Shown here piece by piece: positions 6,514-6,768 of a stretch of 6,768 nt of DNA (positions are counted from its first letter, which is position 1; each line of letters opens with the position of its first letter). Below the pieces are notes generated by a model. It was not told where the DNA came from. It did no database searches and saw only the letters and a program-made list of their open reading frames with translations. This DNA comes from Akkermansiaceae bacterium (GTDB taxonomy: Bacteria > Verrucomicrobiota > Verrucomicrobiia > Verrucomicrobiales > Akkermansiaceae). The translations under genes were made by a program, and so were the position numbers. The DNA is taken from the NCBI GenBank assembly GCA_018676385.1, contig JABHEX010000039.1:1-6768 (forward strand). Reading direction: 5' to 3'.

Positions 6514-6768
6514 ATGATGGTAGTCACACCATACAAACTTGAAAGCTCAGAAACCAGATACTAATTACCTACCATCAATACCAATCACACAATTCCATTT
6601 AGATCATGCAACGAGCATACAGGTGTTAAAATCCTCAATAATGAATGAATAATACTTGAGTGATCACGTCTATCAGCTAGGTTAGAAATCATTTATTACT
6701 GAATGCATTAAATTGTTGTGATTACAGCAAGCATCGATTTCACCGAAGAAACAAAAACAAAAACAAAA
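6514..6768. other. AT-rich non-coding stretch upstream of the DUF3820 gene
   Basis: About 255 bases with no open frame that reads like protein. The frame of the DUF3820 gene is closed by a stop at 6547-6549. No tRNA-like fold, strong hairpin or good -35/-10 pair is visible. The stretch presumably carries the promoter of the minus-strand gene and perhaps the leader of a plus-strand gene beginning beyond the window. Confidence 0.45.
6747..6768 (+). repeat. CAAAAA simple repeat at the window edge
   Basis: From 6752 the sequence is two full CAAAAA units and a third cut by the window end, preceded by GAAGAAA. It is G-free and unstructured, like the 808-859 leader. It may be the initiation region of a plus-strand gene just outside the window, or plain low-complexity sequence. 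Confidence 0.45.

Noticed and set aside
6656..6690. TTGAGT as a -35 element for a plus-strand gene beyond the window
   Set aside because: No acceptable -10 hexamer at 16-18 bases downstream.
1..6768. CRISPR array, tRNA/rRNA, insertion sequence, toxin-antitoxin or phage-defence genes
   Set aside because: No direct-repeat/spacer pattern, transposase, terminal inverted repeats, tRNA-like fold or defence-type motifs were found on either strand by reading.

Overview
The window looks like chromosomal DNA from a bacterium of the Planctomycetes-Verrucomicrobia-Lentisphaerae group, most likely Verrucomicrobiota. This is inferred from gene content: an exported fusion of a transglutaminase-like core with a formylglycine-generating-enzyme (FGE)-sulfatase domain and a carbohydrate-binding-type beta-sandwich, a Tat-signal sugar-isomerase-like TIM barrel, and a tandem-thioredoxin exported redoxin. 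None of the four starts with visible upstream sequence has a convincing Shine-Dalgarno. No phylogenetic marker is present, so the phylum is a moderate-confidence guess.

Layout. Positions 1-807 (+) hold the 3' part of a ClpP-fold serine protease gene that begins before the window. After a 52-nt leader almost free of G comes a hydroxypyruvate-isomerase-like gene with a twin-arginine signal (860-1762, +). A hairpin at 1798-1834 separates it from a long convergent gene (1872-4745, -) encoding a 957-residue exported multidomain protein. A 270-bp AT-rich divergent intergenic region follows, then a two-domain thioredoxin-fold protein (5016-6179, +). One base after its stop codon, a small DUF3820-type gene ends on the opposite strand (start near 6492, -). 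The last ~255 bases hold no gene I can support and end in a CAAAAA repeat that may lead into a gene beyond the window.

The most interesting object is the 957-residue protein. The block that normally ends an FGE-sulfatase domain (LLRGGSW...DC...NWGLRAA) lies N-terminal to the block that normally begins it (DLGDGV...FVYIKPGTFTMGG...GNVCER). The permuted FGE cassette also appears to sit inside a beta-sandwich domain: one part of the sandwich lies before it (residues ~583-620) and the rest after it (~866-957). Joining the outer pieces would restore a plain sandwich, and circularising the inner cassette would restore a plain FGE domain. The protein also carries a transglutaminase-like Cys/His core without an obvious catalytic Asp.

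Functional links between the genes are weak. Three of the products (isomerase-like, multidomain and redoxin) have export signals, suggesting periplasmic or envelope roles. The protease and isomerase-like genes could be co-transcribed; the others are divergent or convergent. I see no mobile element, CRISPR array, RNA gene or defence system.
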